A DNA stretch of 64,000 nucleotides from Oceanospirillaceae bacterium ASP10-02a (GTDB lineage Bacteria > Pseudomonadota > Gammaproteobacteria > Pseudomonadales > Balneatricaceae): NCBI GenBank assembly GCA_905182035.1, contig CAJIZL010000017.1:1-64000 (forward strand), in the 5' to 3' direction. Positions 9,121 to 18,044 of the stretch are shown here, one piece after another. A program made the position numbers and the translations under genes. The notes under the pieces were generated by a model. That model ran no database searches. It was not told the origin of the DNA and was given only the letters and a program-made list of their open reading frames with translations. Numbering within the stretch: position 1 is the stretch's first letter; each line of letters starts with the position of its first letter.

Positions 9121-9608
9121 TGACACACGTTTACTTAGGTCTTGGAGCCAACATAGAGCCCCAAGCTAGTCTCCAAGCAGGTATAGCCGAGCTAAGGTCA
9201 GCCTTTGGGAAAGTAGCGCTGTCACCGGTCTACCTAGCCCCAGCAGTGGGTATGGATGGGCCAGATTTTCTCAATATGGTGGTGGCTTTTGAATGCCCCA
9301 TGAATCATCCACAGTTGATGGCGTGGATACGCGCTACTGAAACCAAACATGGGCGCCAAAGGCTGGCAGATTCAAGCTACAAACCCACTAACCATGGCCT
9401 AGATATGGATTTATTGCTATTTGGTGATTTAGTGGATGAATATGCTAAAGTGCCTCGGCCAGATATTTTAACCTGCGCCTATGTGCTGCAACCGTTAGCA
9501 GATCTAGCACCGAATCTAGTGCACCCAACGAGGGCCCAGACTATTAAGGACCTCAACGAATCCTTTGAGTCTGATCAAATTGTACTGCCTACTCAGCACC
9601 ACTTCTGA
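9120..9608 (+). CDS. folK: 6-hydroxymethyl-dihydropterin pyrophosphokinase
   Basis: Transfers pyrophosphate from ATP to 6-hydroxymethyl-7,8-dihydropterin, the step after FolB. The 162-residue protein has the VYLGLGANIEP start, the FLNMVVAFE segment and the DMDLLLFGD metal/ATP motif followed by PRPDILTCAYVLQPLADLAP. ATG at 9120 shares its A with the folB stop; a GTG one codon earlier is also possible. Spacing of the family motifs is normal. Confidence 0.95.
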   Translation: MTHVYLGLGANIEPQASLQAGIAELRSAFGKVALSPVYLAPAVGMDGPDFLNMVVAFECPMNHPQLMAWIRATETKHGRQRLADSSYKPTNHGLDMDLLLFGDLVDEYAKVPRPDILTCAYVLQPLADLAPNLVHPTRAQTIKDLNESFESDQIVLPTQHHF

Positions 9609-9667
9609 CCATTGAGCTGGGAAGTTAGAAAACATACACGTGCTCTTTTTGAAGGTTTGCTTATGAT

Positions 9668-10783
9668 TCAGATAGATGCTATTTGGGCTTTTTTAAGCGC
9701 CTCACCTAGGGCCTTGCCGTTATAACCTTGGGCCATTAATTCAGCAGGTTTTACGCTTTGTATACTTTCTAAGTCATCTAAGATGTGTTGCTTTGGTGAT
9801 TGCCACCCAAAAAGAGGTTCTTGGCTTTGGGTAATGGCTTGGCATAGGCTAAGGAGGTCATCTAATAATTCGGTGTGGCGGATGAGGCCAAGGTTGCTAA
9901 GAAGCAGGTGTTTTTGTGCTGCGTCTAACTCCGTATAAGCGCGTAATTGCCGTTGGTGGTTGCTGGTGGCTAGGGCTAAAGCTTTAGGTGCGTTGGGTAT
10001 CTTTATTTGTGCTGCAAGGTCTTCGATTTGAGGTTTATTGAGTTGATATAATAAACCGGTGAGACGCACTTCGGTGCTGGTGTTGGATTCGCTTAACAGC
10101 TTGAGCGTGTTTAACGCTTGAGGCCTCCGGCTGAGCAATTCAGCTACGCTAGGCATTAGTTCTTGTAATGCACCGCAAGCTTCCAATACTTCAAAATATA
10201 CCCATGGGCTCTGGCTGTGCAGGGCTTTGTGGGTTTCTTGCCAAATGCGTTCTTTAGCCAAGGTGGCTAGCTCACCTGAGTGGGTGATGGTAACCAATAA
10301 CGCTTTAGTCTCTGTGGCGATGCTAAAACCTAAGTGGTTAAGGTGAGCTGCAAATCGAGCGGCTCTTAATACCCTTAAGGGGTCTTCACTAAAAGCTTCT
10401 GAAACATGGCGTATGAGCTTTGCTTGTATATCTCGTTGGCCACCATAGGGATCGATGAACTGGCCGTCTGACGCTTGAGCTATAGCATTGATAGTGAGGT
10501 CGCGACGCAACAAGTCATCTTCTAGGGTAACATCTGGTGTGGCGTGCACTTGAAAACCTTTATACCCTTGGCCAGATTTACGTTCGGTGCGTGCTAGGGC
10601 GTACTCTTCTTTACTTGTGGGATGTAAGAATACTGGAAAGTCTTTACCCACTTGGGTATACCCTAAAGCAACCAAGGCTTCAGGTGTACTGCCTACCACC
10701 ACGTAGTCACGCTCGTGTACAGTTAGGCCTAGTAGGTAGTCGCGCACAGCGCCACCTACTAAATAGGTCTTACTAGTGGCCAT
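9668..10783 (-). CDS. cca: CCA-adding tRNA nucleotidyltransferase, HD motif lost
   Basis: Adds or repairs the 3' CCA of tRNA. The N-terminal class II nucleotidyltransferase domain is intact: VGGAVRDYLLG, the acidic ERDYVVVG pair, RRDLTINAIA and DPLRVLRAARFAA in the neck. In E. coli Cca (412 residues) the next domain is an HD phosphohydrolase with CHDLGK and a following His-rich stretch. Here the aligned segment reads LLYQLNK and the His-rich part is missing, giving a 371-residue protein. Polymerase activity should remain; the phosphatase and cyclic phosphodiesterase activities should not. It follows glpE by 12 bp and is convergent with folK. Confidence 0.93.
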   Translation of the reverse strand: MATSKTYLVGGAVRDYLLGLTVHERDYVVVGSTPEALVALGYTQVGKDFPVFLHPTSKEEYALARTERKSGQGYKGFQVHATPDVTLEDDLLRRDLTINAIAQASDGQFIDPYGGQRDIQAKLIRHVSEAFSEDPLRVLRAARFAAHLNHLGFSIATETKALLVTITHSGELATLAKERIWQETHKALHSQSPWVYFEVLEACGALQELMPSVAELLSRRPQALNTLKLLSESNTSTEVRLTGLLYQLNKPQIEDLAAQIKIPNAPKALALATSNHQRQLRAYTELDAAQKHLLLSNLGLIRHTELLDDLLSLCQAITQSQEPLFGWQSPKQHILDDLESIQSVKPAELMAQGYNGKALGEALKKAQIASI

Positions 10784-10795
10784 GGACGGTATGTC

Positions 10796-11116
10796 TCATA
10801 GTGAGCTGCAGTGCTCTGGATGCTGCAAAGAATAGGCAGCGAAACCTCCTTCTAAGCTATACACTTCGTCAAACCCTTGTTGGGATAAAAAGCCTGCGGC
10901 TTGAATAGAACTGATGCCGTGGTAACAACAAACGATGATGGGTTTATCCATGTCAGCTTCGCGTAAAAAGTTGGGCAGTGTGTCGTTATCAATACGTTCG
11001 CTGTTTTTAATATGATGACTTTGGTAGCTATTCACATCACGGATATCTACTAGGTAGGCTCCTTGGTTAACTTTGTCCATAACGTCAACTGGGGCAATGG
11101 AAGTAACTTCAGACAT
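10796..11116 (-). CDS. glpE: Thiosulfate sulfurtransferase (GlpE, rhodanese)
   Basis: A single-domain cytoplasmic rhodanese of 106 residues that moves sulfane sulfur from thiosulfate to thiol acceptors. The active-site loop CYHGISS supplies the catalytic Cys64 and is the GlpE-type loop. VDIRD and the EGGFAAY end are also family features. It lies between apaH (100 bp upstream) and cca (12 bp downstream) on the same strand. In E. coli glpE belongs to a glycerol operon, so the cluster here gives no hint of its physiological partner. Confidence 0.9.
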   Translation of the reverse strand: MSEVTSIAPVDVMDKVNQGAYLVDIRDVNSYQSHHIKNSERIDNDTLPNFLREADMDKPIIVCCYHGISSIQAAGFLSQQGFDEVYSLEGGFAAYSLQHPEHCSSL

Positions 11117-11216
11117 ATTTAATTCCTATATAAGCAGAGCAGCAGTGTAGTGCTTGTACGTTGTTTGTGCAATTATATATTAGAAAATACTAATAATAAG
11201 AGTAGTGTCGATAAGG

Positions 11217-12035
11217 TTATGCTTTCTGGCAACTTACGTTAAAACATTGGCCGTCTTCTAGACGTATTAGTTTAAGGTGGCCACCCCAAACACAACCCAT
11301 ATCGAGGTTAATAACATGGTCTTTTCCAGTTTCACCTCTTAACGCTGCCCAGTGGCCAAACACCTGCCGTGCAGTCACAGCACTGGGTACATTGAACCAA
11401 GGTAGCAATGGAGCAGTTCCATCATTAACATTGAGATCTGTGTTACCACTTTGGGTAAAATCTAACTGGCTGTTAGGGGTGATAAAACGCATGCGAGTGA
11501 AATAGTTAGTAATGCAGCGCCAGCGGTCCATGCCTTTAAGTTGATCGTGCCAAAGGTCAGGCTGATTACCATACATACGGGCAAAAAATGATGGGGCAGT
11601 ATCGCTCTGCAATAGCTCATGTAATTCTTGGGCATGTTGCTGCGCTTGCTGTAAGTTCCAGCATGGGGGAATGCCTGCATGGGTCATTACGGTGTCGAAC
11701 GGGGCATCATAGTGCAGCAGCGGTTGTTGTTGCAGCCAAGTTAACAAGGGCTCACGGTCATGGGCTTTAAATATGGGTTCTAGGGTATCATTGGGTTTTA
11801 ATTGAGCATCCTTAGCGTGAAGGGCCAGCAGGTGGAGGTCATGATTGCCCAGCACTACTTTACTTTGGTTACCCAAAGATTTAATGAAACGTAGGGTCTC
11901 AAGTGAGTTGGCCCCGCGATTCACTAGGTCACCTGCAACCCATAGGGTATCCCCAGCAGTAAAACCCACTTTGTCTAATAAAGCTTTAAGGGCGTCTAAG
12001 CAGCCCTGAACATCGCCTACTGCGTAACTGGCCAT
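11217..12035 (-). CDS. apaH: Diadenosine tetraphosphatase (symmetrical)
   Basis: Hydrolyses Ap4A to two ADP and can remove Np4 caps from RNA. A metallophosphoesterase of 272 residues with the motifs GDVQGC (residues 7-12), AGDLVNRG, LGNHDLHL and THAGIPP in the expected order and the C-terminal LDMGCVWGG. Last of the lptD-surA-pdxA-rsmA-apaG-apaH chain, 12 bp after apaG. Confidence 0.96.
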   Translation of the reverse strand: MASYAVGDVQGCLDALKALLDKVGFTAGDTLWVAGDLVNRGANSLETLRFIKSLGNQSKVVLGNHDLHLLALHAKDAQLKPNDTLEPIFKAHDREPLLTWLQQQPLLHYDAPFDTVMTHAGIPPCWNLQQAQQHAQELHELLQSDTAPSFFARMYGNQPDLWHDQLKGMDRWRCITNYFTRMRFITPNSQLDFTQSGNTDLNVNDGTAPLLPWFNVPSAVTARQVFGHWAALRGETGKDHVINLDMGCVWGGHLKLIRLEDGQCFNVSCQKA

Positions 12036-12047
12036 AGTTATAGAGTG

Positions 12048-12434
12048 TTAATGCAGAGCGTTGGGGTAAGACAGGGTAAAAGACGGTATAAGTGCAGAAA
12101 ATTCATGGCCATCTGCTGCAATCATGCTGTAAGAACCGCTCATACTACCAACTTTGGTTTCTAACACTGTGCCGCTGGTGTATTGATGCTGCTGACCCGG
12201 TTCGATGATGGGTTGTTGTCCCACAATGCCTTGGCCAGAGACTTCTTGGATTTTACCGTCGCCATCGGTAATAATCCACTTACGGCTCATAAGCTGGGCG
12301 CTCTGAATACCACTGTTAGTGATGGTTATCTTGTAGGCAAATACGTAGCGATTGCGGCTAGGATCAGACTGTTCTGCAAGGAACTCTGTTTTGACGCCTA
12401 CGTTAAGGTCGTAATTGTTGCTTAAGGTGCTCAT
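12048..12434 (-). CDS. apaG: ApaG (CorD) protein
   Basis: A 128-residue fibronectin-III-like ApaG-domain protein. Recognisable blocks are FAYKITITNSG, QLMSRKWIITDGDGK, VSGQGIVGQQP and the GSMSGSY segment. ApaG has been linked to cobalt/magnesium resistance phenotypes, and its biochemical role is unclear. It lies directly between rsmA and apaH, its standard position. Confidence 0.94.
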   Translation of the reverse strand: MSTLSNNYDLNVGVKTEFLAEQSDPSRNRYVFAYKITITNSGIQSAQLMSRKWIITDGDGKIQEVSGQGIVGQQPIIEPGQQHQYTSGTVLETKVGSMSGSYSMIAADGHEFSALIPSFTLSYPNALH

Positions 12435-12443
12435 GTTATGGCT

Positions 12444-13268
12444 CTAACTCGGTGTTTGGGTCAATAAGTTACTAATGGCGACAAATTCGCCTACGGTTAA
12501 ACGTTCTGGACGAATGCTAGGGTCAATTCCCAAACTTTGCAACTGTTCGTCATCAGCAATGCCTTTAAGGTTGTTGCGCAAGGTTTTACGACGTTGAGCG
12601 AAACCGCTTTTAACCAGCTGCTCAAAGTGCTTAAAGTCGTGTGCAGTGTGGGGTAATTCTATATAAGGCGCCATACGTACGATGGCAGAATCCACTTTAG
12701 GTCGTGGATCAAATGCCTCTGGTGGTACCTCGAACAGATTATCCACACGGCAAAAATATTGTGCCATGATGCTTAGGCGACCATAGTTATTGGTGCCCGC
12801 TCCTGCGGCCAAACGTAACACTACTTCTTTTTGTAGCATGAAGTGCATGTCAGAAATAAGGTCGGTGTAGCTTAGCAGATGAAAAATCAATGGAGTGGAA
12901 ATGTTGTATGGCAAATTGCCTACGATACGCAGTAGCTGTTTGTTTGGGTTTAGGTTGTCTTCACTGAGCTTGGAAAAATCGAATTGCAGGGCATCCGCTT
13001 CGTGAATACGCAGGTTGTCGCCATAGCTGGCAAATGAAATTCGTAGGTGGGGCAGTAGGTCGCGGTCTAATTCTACCACGTCCAGATGGCCTGCTGCCAC
13101 TAGCAAGTGTTCTGTAATAGCGCCTAAGCCTGGGCCAATTTCTACGATACTTTGTTCGGATTTTGGCCGAATGCAGGCCACAATATGGCGGATAATGCCC
13201 TGGTCGTGCAAAAAGTTTTGACCAAATCGCTTACGCGCTTGGTGTTTTTTTGGGGACTGACTGGCCAT
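12444..13268 (-). CDS. rsmA: 16S rRNA (A1518/A1519) dimethyltransferase
   Basis: KsgA-type enzyme that dimethylates two adjacent adenines in helix 45 of 16S rRNA late in 30S assembly. It has the RKRFGQNFLHD start, the SAM-binding IVEIGPGLGAITEHLL, the catalytic NLPYNIS motif and the RRKTLRNNLK block. I place the start at 13268, giving 274 residues beginning MASQSPKK. An upstream in-frame start would add 17 atypical residues and overlap pdxA. A GAG about 8 nt upstream supports this. Confidence 0.96.
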   Translation of the reverse strand: MASQSPKKHQARKRFGQNFLHDQGIIRHIVACIRPKSEQSIVEIGPGLGAITEHLLVAAGHLDVVELDRDLLPHLRISFASYGDNLRIHEADALQFDFSKLSEDNLNPNKQLLRIVGNLPYNISTPLIFHLLSYTDLISDMHFMLQKEVVLRLAAGAGTNNYGRLSIMAQYFCRVDNLFEVPPEAFDPRPKVDSAIVRMAPYIELPHTAHDFKHFEQLVKSGFAQRRKTLRNNLKGIADDEQLQSLGIDPSIRPERLTVGEFVAISNLLTQTPS

Positions 13269-13290
13269 AAAAATCTCGTATGTGGGCGGC

Positions 13291-14280
13291 CTATATGTGC
13301 AGAGAAAGTTGTAATGCACTTTCGGCAGCTTTTAACAGACTGCTGCTTGCGGCTTGGCCGGTGCCAGCTAAATCTAGTGCGGTGCCATGGTCTACTGAGG
13401 TGCGGATAATGGGCAATCCCAAGGTTATATTAACAGCGTCACCAAAGCCCGCATATTTTAGCACGGGTAACCCCTGGTCGTGATACATAGCAAGGATTAC
13501 ATCTGCTTTTGTTAAATTTTTAGGGTTAAATAAGGTGTCGGCAGGCAAGGGACCAACAAGGTTTAATCCCTTGCCACGTAATTTTTCTAAGGTAGGAATA
13601 ATGACCTCTAATTCCTCTCTACCTAAGTGGCCATCTTCTCCTGCGTGGGGGTTAAGACCACACACATAGATACACGGTTGGGTAATGCCAAATTTGGTGG
13701 TTAACTCGGCATCAATAATGTGCAGAATTTGGCTTAGTGATTCTGGTGTAATTGCTGCAGACACATCTTGCAAGGGCAAATGGGTGGTGGCTAGGGTGAC
13801 GCGCATGGCATCACAAACCAACATCATCACCACCTGATCAACATTACAGCGGGCTTGTAAATATTCTGTGTGGCCGCTAAAGGCAGTGCCTGCTCTATTA
13901 ATAATGCCTTTATGCACAGGCGCTGTCACCATGGCATGAGCTTGTCCTTCAAGACAAGCGTCACAAGCTAAGTCAAGGGTGTTTAACACATAGGCGCTAT
14001 TATTGGAATCTAAATGCCCAGCGCGGCTTTTAACCTTTAAGGGTACGTGCAACACTTTAAGCTGGTTGGCTGCCGTGGGTGTAATGGCTTGTTCTAGGTT
14101 TACATGGCAAAAATCGATAGCTAAACCTAGTTGCGCTGCACGATCTTGCAGTAGGCCCATATCTGCCACAATCACAATTTCGGCATCCTGCACTATAGTG
14201 CTTGGTTGCCCTGCCAGGGTTAAGCATAGTTCAGGGCCAATGCCTGCAGGTTCTCCTGCAGTAACAAGTAGTCGCTGCAT
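13291..14280 (-). CDS. pdxA: 4-hydroxythreonine-4-phosphate dehydrogenase
   Basis: Pyridoxal phosphate biosynthesis: oxidises 4-phospho-hydroxy-L-threonine before condensation by PdxJ. The 329-residue protein shows TAGEPAGIGPEL at the start, the metal-site residues in GHTEYL, and NPHAGEDGHLG, MYHDQGLPVLK and RTSVDHGTALDLAG near the end. It starts 2 bp after the surA stop. The product cofactor is used by Alr, Dat and HisC in this window. Confidence 0.97.
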   Translation of the reverse strand: MQRLLVTAGEPAGIGPELCLTLAGQPSTIVQDAEIVIVADMGLLQDRAAQLGLAIDFCHVNLEQAITPTAANQLKVLHVPLKVKSRAGHLDSNNSAYVLNTLDLACDACLEGQAHAMVTAPVHKGIINRAGTAFSGHTEYLQARCNVDQVVMMLVCDAMRVTLATTHLPLQDVSAAITPESLSQILHIIDAELTTKFGITQPCIYVCGLNPHAGEDGHLGREELEVIIPTLEKLRGKGLNLVGPLPADTLFNPKNLTKADVILAMYHDQGLPVLKYAGFGDAVNITLGLPIIRTSVDHGTALDLAGTGQAASSSLLKAAESALQLSLHI

Positions 14281-14282
14281 GG

Positions 14283-15569
14283 TTAACGGATCTCTATGTA
14301 GGCTTGGTTACGAATTGCGCTCAACCAATTTTCTAGCTCGTTAGGGAACTTAGTTTTTCTAATAGCCTGCTTAGCTTGGAAACGCAGGTTGGCTTGGCCA
14401 ACGTCTTTGGTTTGACGCTCTGCGACTTGTAGCAGGTGCCAGCCATTTTTACTTTGTATTGGTTGGCTTAACTCTTCTACGGCAAGCACATTCAGCGCTG
14501 TTTGCAACACAGCTGGAAGTTGGTTTGCATTGAGCCAGCCTAAATCACCACCGCTGGGTGCTGAGTTCGCGTCGTCACTAAAGGCGCGGGCAAGGTCATA
14601 AAAGTCGGCGCCATTAATCAAGCGTTGGTGAAGTTCGTTAATAAGCACTTCAGCTTGGTCAGGCGAACGAATTTCATTAGGCAAAATCAATAGGTGATTA
14701 ACTTTGGTTTGAGCCACTGTTTGAATGCTCACGCCACGCTTATCGATTAAAGTGATGACGTGAAAACCGCTGCTATTGCGGATAGGTGAGCTTACTTCAC
14801 CAACCACCATGGCCTTAATAGGTTCAGCAAATAGTTCGGGCAGCTGGCTGCCTTTACGCCAGCCCAAACTGCCACCTTTTAAAGCATTTAAGGCATCAGA
14901 GTGGGTTGCAGCAATGCTGCCAAACTCGTCACCTTTTTCTATAGCGCTGTTGATGGCGTTTAACGTTTGTTGCGCTGCCTCAAGTTCTTGGGCATCTGGC
15001 TGCGCACTTAAGCTGATTAAGATATGGCCAATTTCATACTCAGTATCGGCGAGCTGCTGGCCTTGGTTTGAGGCTAAGTATCGATCTACCTCGTGTTCGC
15101 TAATGCGAATACGTTGGTTGACAGAAGTGACTTGAATTTCTTTAATGGTTAATTCTTGGCGAATTCTGGTCCGAAACTGCACCATGGTCTCACCATTATC
15201 AGCAATAGCTTGCTCAAGCTTATCGGCGGATATCTTGTTGTTTTTAGCAATGCGCTCGATGGCTATGTCTACGGTCGGGTCGGCAATGTGTACGCCTTTT
15301 TTTGTTGCTAACTGTAACTGTAAGTTCTCAATGATGAGCTGGTTTAATACCTGGTTAGTAAGAACGTTTAGATCTGGTAATTTGGTATTGTCATTGGAGA
15401 GCTGACGTTGCACTATTAAAAGACGAATTGTTAGATCGCTTTGTAAGACGATGCCGTCATTAACTATAGCGACAATGCTGTCAAGCTTTTGCGCAGCAAA
15501 AACTGAGTAAGACCATGCTAAACCTAAGGTTAAACCTAGGTTGATGCCCCATTTACTGAGTGTATTCAT
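14283..15569 (-). CDS. surA: Periplasmic chaperone and peptidyl-prolyl isomerase SurA
   Basis: Escorts outer-membrane proteins, including LptD, across the periplasm. It has an N-terminal signal peptide (hydrophobic LGLTLGLAWSYSVFA, likely cleaved after the AxA-like FAA), the SurA_N chaperone domain (IVAIVNDGIVLQSDL), then two parvulin domains, each with a GGSLGW/GGDLGW motif (near residues 230 and 340), and a C-terminal helix. At 428 residues the length is typical. Its start overlaps the end of lptD by 17 bp, so a chaperone is coupled to its best-known client. Confidence 0.97.
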   Translation of the reverse strand: MNTLSKWGINLGLTLGLAWSYSVFAAQKLDSIVAIVNDGIVLQSDLTIRLLIVQRQLSNDNTKLPDLNVLTNQVLNQLIIENLQLQLATKKGVHIADPTVDIAIERIAKNNKISADKLEQAIADNGETMVQFRTRIRQELTIKEIQVTSVNQRIRISEHEVDRYLASNQGQQLADTEYEIGHILISLSAQPDAQELEAAQQTLNAINSAIEKGDEFGSIAATHSDALNALKGGSLGWRKGSQLPELFAEPIKAMVVGEVSSPIRNSSGFHVITLIDKRGVSIQTVAQTKVNHLLILPNEIRSPDQAEVLINELHQRLINGADFYDLARAFSDDANSAPSGGDLGWLNANQLPAVLQTALNVLAVEELSQPIQSKNGWHLLQVAERQTKDVGQANLRFQAKQAIRKTKFPNELENWLSAIRNQAYIEIR

Positions 15570-17841
15570 TGTAGCCGGTAATTCCTTTCATGATATCTGC
15601 CATGGACACTTTTTCGCCTGAGGTCAATTGTTTGTTACTCTTACCCAGGCCCTTAAGAGAAAGCTCAAAAAATATGCCGTGCTCAATGCCCTTGGCTTGG
15701 CTCACTAACCAATAACGGTTAACCAAACTGGCCTGCCAACAGCAGTTAGCGTATCTTACACCCACAATTTCATCCTGCAACTGTTGGTTACGAATGTCTT
15801 CTTTTCGCTTAGCGACTAGGGTCCACTGGGGTGCTAGAGGCCACATCAAAGACACTTCACCTTGTTGTGTACTTCTCGACGTTTCAGTATATTTGAAATC
15901 AAAAACTTTGTTGTTACCACCTTGGTATTTCATATTGGCGCTAGTGGACTGAATATCCGCAAAGTTAGGGCTCCAAGTCACACTTAAATTTGAGGTCCAA
16001 TTGGGGTTAAAACTATAATCCATAGAACCGTAAATTGGTGATGAATTCTCAGTGCTAGGGGCACTAGTACTGCTTAGCTGAACTTTACGATCACTAAGGT
16101 AATGCATTTGGCTAATGGATAACTTGGCTTTTTGCCAACCTTGGGCATTTAAAAATTGGCTGTCTAGGCCTATGGTCACGCGGTTAGTGTCACCTATGCG
16201 GTCGAGACCACTAAATCGGTTAGGCCCATATAAAGGACTACTAATTGCACTGGTATCGAAAATAGCCACGTCATCTTGTTGTTTATATGGCGCGTAGGCG
16301 TAATATAATCTGGGCTCTAGTGTTTGCAGGTAGCCACCAGAGAGTGGACGCTCAAACAATAAGCCGCTATCAATTTCTAATTGAGGAATCACGCGAGTAT
16401 TGTTTGGGGCGATGTTCGATGGCGTGTCGTTCAGCTGGTAAGCCGTAACAGGTAGGCTGATTTTCGGTTTAATGAAGCTATAATCATTTACCCAGCTGGT
16501 GCCCATACTTGGCAGCAGGTGTGTGCGGATGCCAGTGATTTTATTGCTGCCTGTTAAGCCTTCGGTGTCTCTAGTAAATCGGCTGAGGTCGACACTGTAG
16601 CTAGCATTGATGTCCTGCTGCCCTTGGTTCATCAAGCCTCCCCCAGAAAGAGTTGCATGGGGCAGTTGATTATAGGCAGGAACCCCTGTACCGATATTTT
16701 GACGAGTAATAGCTGCTAAACTGGCCTGATTTAGCAAAGATGTTTGGCCCTGGTAGTTAATTTTAGCCTTGCTGATAATAGATGCCTTCTCAGCACTGGT
16801 CTGTTTTAGATCATAATCACCGAATAGCTCAAAGTCACTCACGCGTTTAATGTGTATTGAACTGGACAGCTGAGAACTAATTTTAGCTTCATGGTTATAC
16901 TCCATTAACCATCTCTTTCGGTCTGCATTGAGGTCATCTATCGCCCAGTCAATACTCAAGTCTTGCTTACTGTTTTCGCCCAAGTGCCTAAATTTTGTGG
17001 TTAAACTTGTGCCGCTAAGCTCAGTAAAGCGAGGTGTAATCATAGCATCATAGTTGGGAGCTAAATTTAGGTAATATGGCGTTGTAATATCCAGTCCGTT
17101 GGAACTTGAGCTCTCTAGAGTAGGAAATAAAAATCCAGAGCGGCGCTTATCGTCGATTGGAAAACTCATCCATGGTAGATAAAACACAGGCACCACACCA
17201 AGTTTAAGGATGGCATGCTGAGCTTCTCCCATACCAGAGTTGGGATCGATGTCTATTCTGTTGCTGTGTATTGCCCATGTGTTATCGCCTGGTGCACAAA
17301 AGGTAAAGCTACCCTCATTCATGGTGACTGTGTCATCGTTGCGGTAGTCAATAGATTGGGCAGTGGCCCGAAGCTCGCTATCAGGCACGGCAAGTTGGGC
17401 TTGGTTAAGTTGAGCTTCGGCCTTGTTGTTATTAAAACTGGCTGTCTGACTTTGTATAATCATGTTAGGGCGGCGCATTGTTACGTGGCCTATAATATCA
17501 ACATAACCACCATTGGTATCAAAACGAGCCGAGTCACCTGTGATCTGCCTCGTGCCCTGGCGAAATTCTACGTTGCCTTTAAAATGAGTGATGCCTTGGT
17601 CATATTCACTTGCGTCAGAGTGACTATATAGAGGTTGTTCGTCTTGGTTAAGATTGTGGTCTAGGGTGCTCGGTTGATAAGGCAAATAGTAGCCAGAACA
17701 AACATCATCGGATGTGGAGCTTGGTGATTGCCAATCTAGGCTAATGGGTTCATGGTCTGCAGCTGCAAGCGAACTGAGGCTGCAGGTCACTAGGAAAACG
17801 AGAATCAGACGAAGGCTTGGTGTTGGTATACGAATTGACAA
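15553..17841 (-). CDS. lptD: LPS-assembly outer-membrane protein LptD
   Basis: The beta-barrel translocon that, plugged by LptE, inserts LPS into the outer leaflet. The protein has an N-terminal OstA/jellyroll domain (GNVEFRQGTRQITGDSARFD) and a long barrel. All four positions of the known disulphide network are present: Cys in DDVCSGYYLPY, Cys in FTFCAPGDNTW and the adjacent pair in YANCCW. No ATG lies near the start. I choose TTG at 17841, with GGG six bases upstream, because it gives a proper signal peptide (SIRIPTPSLRL then LILVFLVTCSLSSLAAA). A TTG at 17898 is the alternative. Confidence 0.94.
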   Translation of the reverse strand: MSIRIPTPSLRLILVFLVTCSLSSLAAADHEPISLDWQSPSSTSDDVCSGYYLPYQPSTLDHNLNQDEQPLYSHSDASEYDQGITHFKGNVEFRQGTRQITGDSARFDTNGGYVDIIGHVTMRRPNMIIQSQTASFNNNKAEAQLNQAQLAVPDSELRATAQSIDYRNDDTVTMNEGSFTFCAPGDNTWAIHSNRIDIDPNSGMGEAQHAILKLGVVPVFYLPWMSFPIDDKRRSGFLFPTLESSSSNGLDITTPYYLNLAPNYDAMITPRFTELSGTSLTTKFRHLGENSKQDLSIDWAIDDLNADRKRWLMEYNHEAKISSQLSSSIHIKRVSDFELFGDYDLKQTSAEKASIISKAKINYQGQTSLLNQASLAAITRQNIGTGVPAYNQLPHATLSGGGLMNQGQQDINASYSVDLSRFTRDTEGLTGSNKITGIRTHLLPSMGTSWVNDYSFIKPKISLPVTAYQLNDTPSNIAPNNTRVIPQLEIDSGLLFERPLSGGYLQTLEPRLYYAYAPYKQQDDVAIFDTSAISSPLYGPNRFSGLDRIGDTNRVTIGLDSQFLNAQGWQKAKLSISQMHYLSDRKVQLSSTSAPSTENSSPIYGSMDYSFNPNWTSNLSVTWSPNFADIQSTSANMKYQGGNNKVFDFKYTETSRSTQQGEVSLMWPLAPQWTLVAKRKEDIRNQQLQDEIVGVRYANCCWQASLVNRYWLVSQAKGIEHGIFFELSLKGLGKSNKQLTSGEKVSMADIMKGITGYNEYTQ

Positions 17842-18044
17842 AAGAAACCCAGTGGTTGTGGACCAAAAATTTGGTGCGTCTAAATAGTTAAAGAGCAAGT
17901 TTAAACCAAATTATCAAAGATAGGTGCTTCTATTAGGCCGAAATAGCCTAAAAGTATCAATTTAGGTAATTTATTTTGGTTCAATGTGGCGCTTGAGGCT
18001 TTGGCGATTTATTATAGGGCGAGTTTTTAAACACAGGTGAATAT

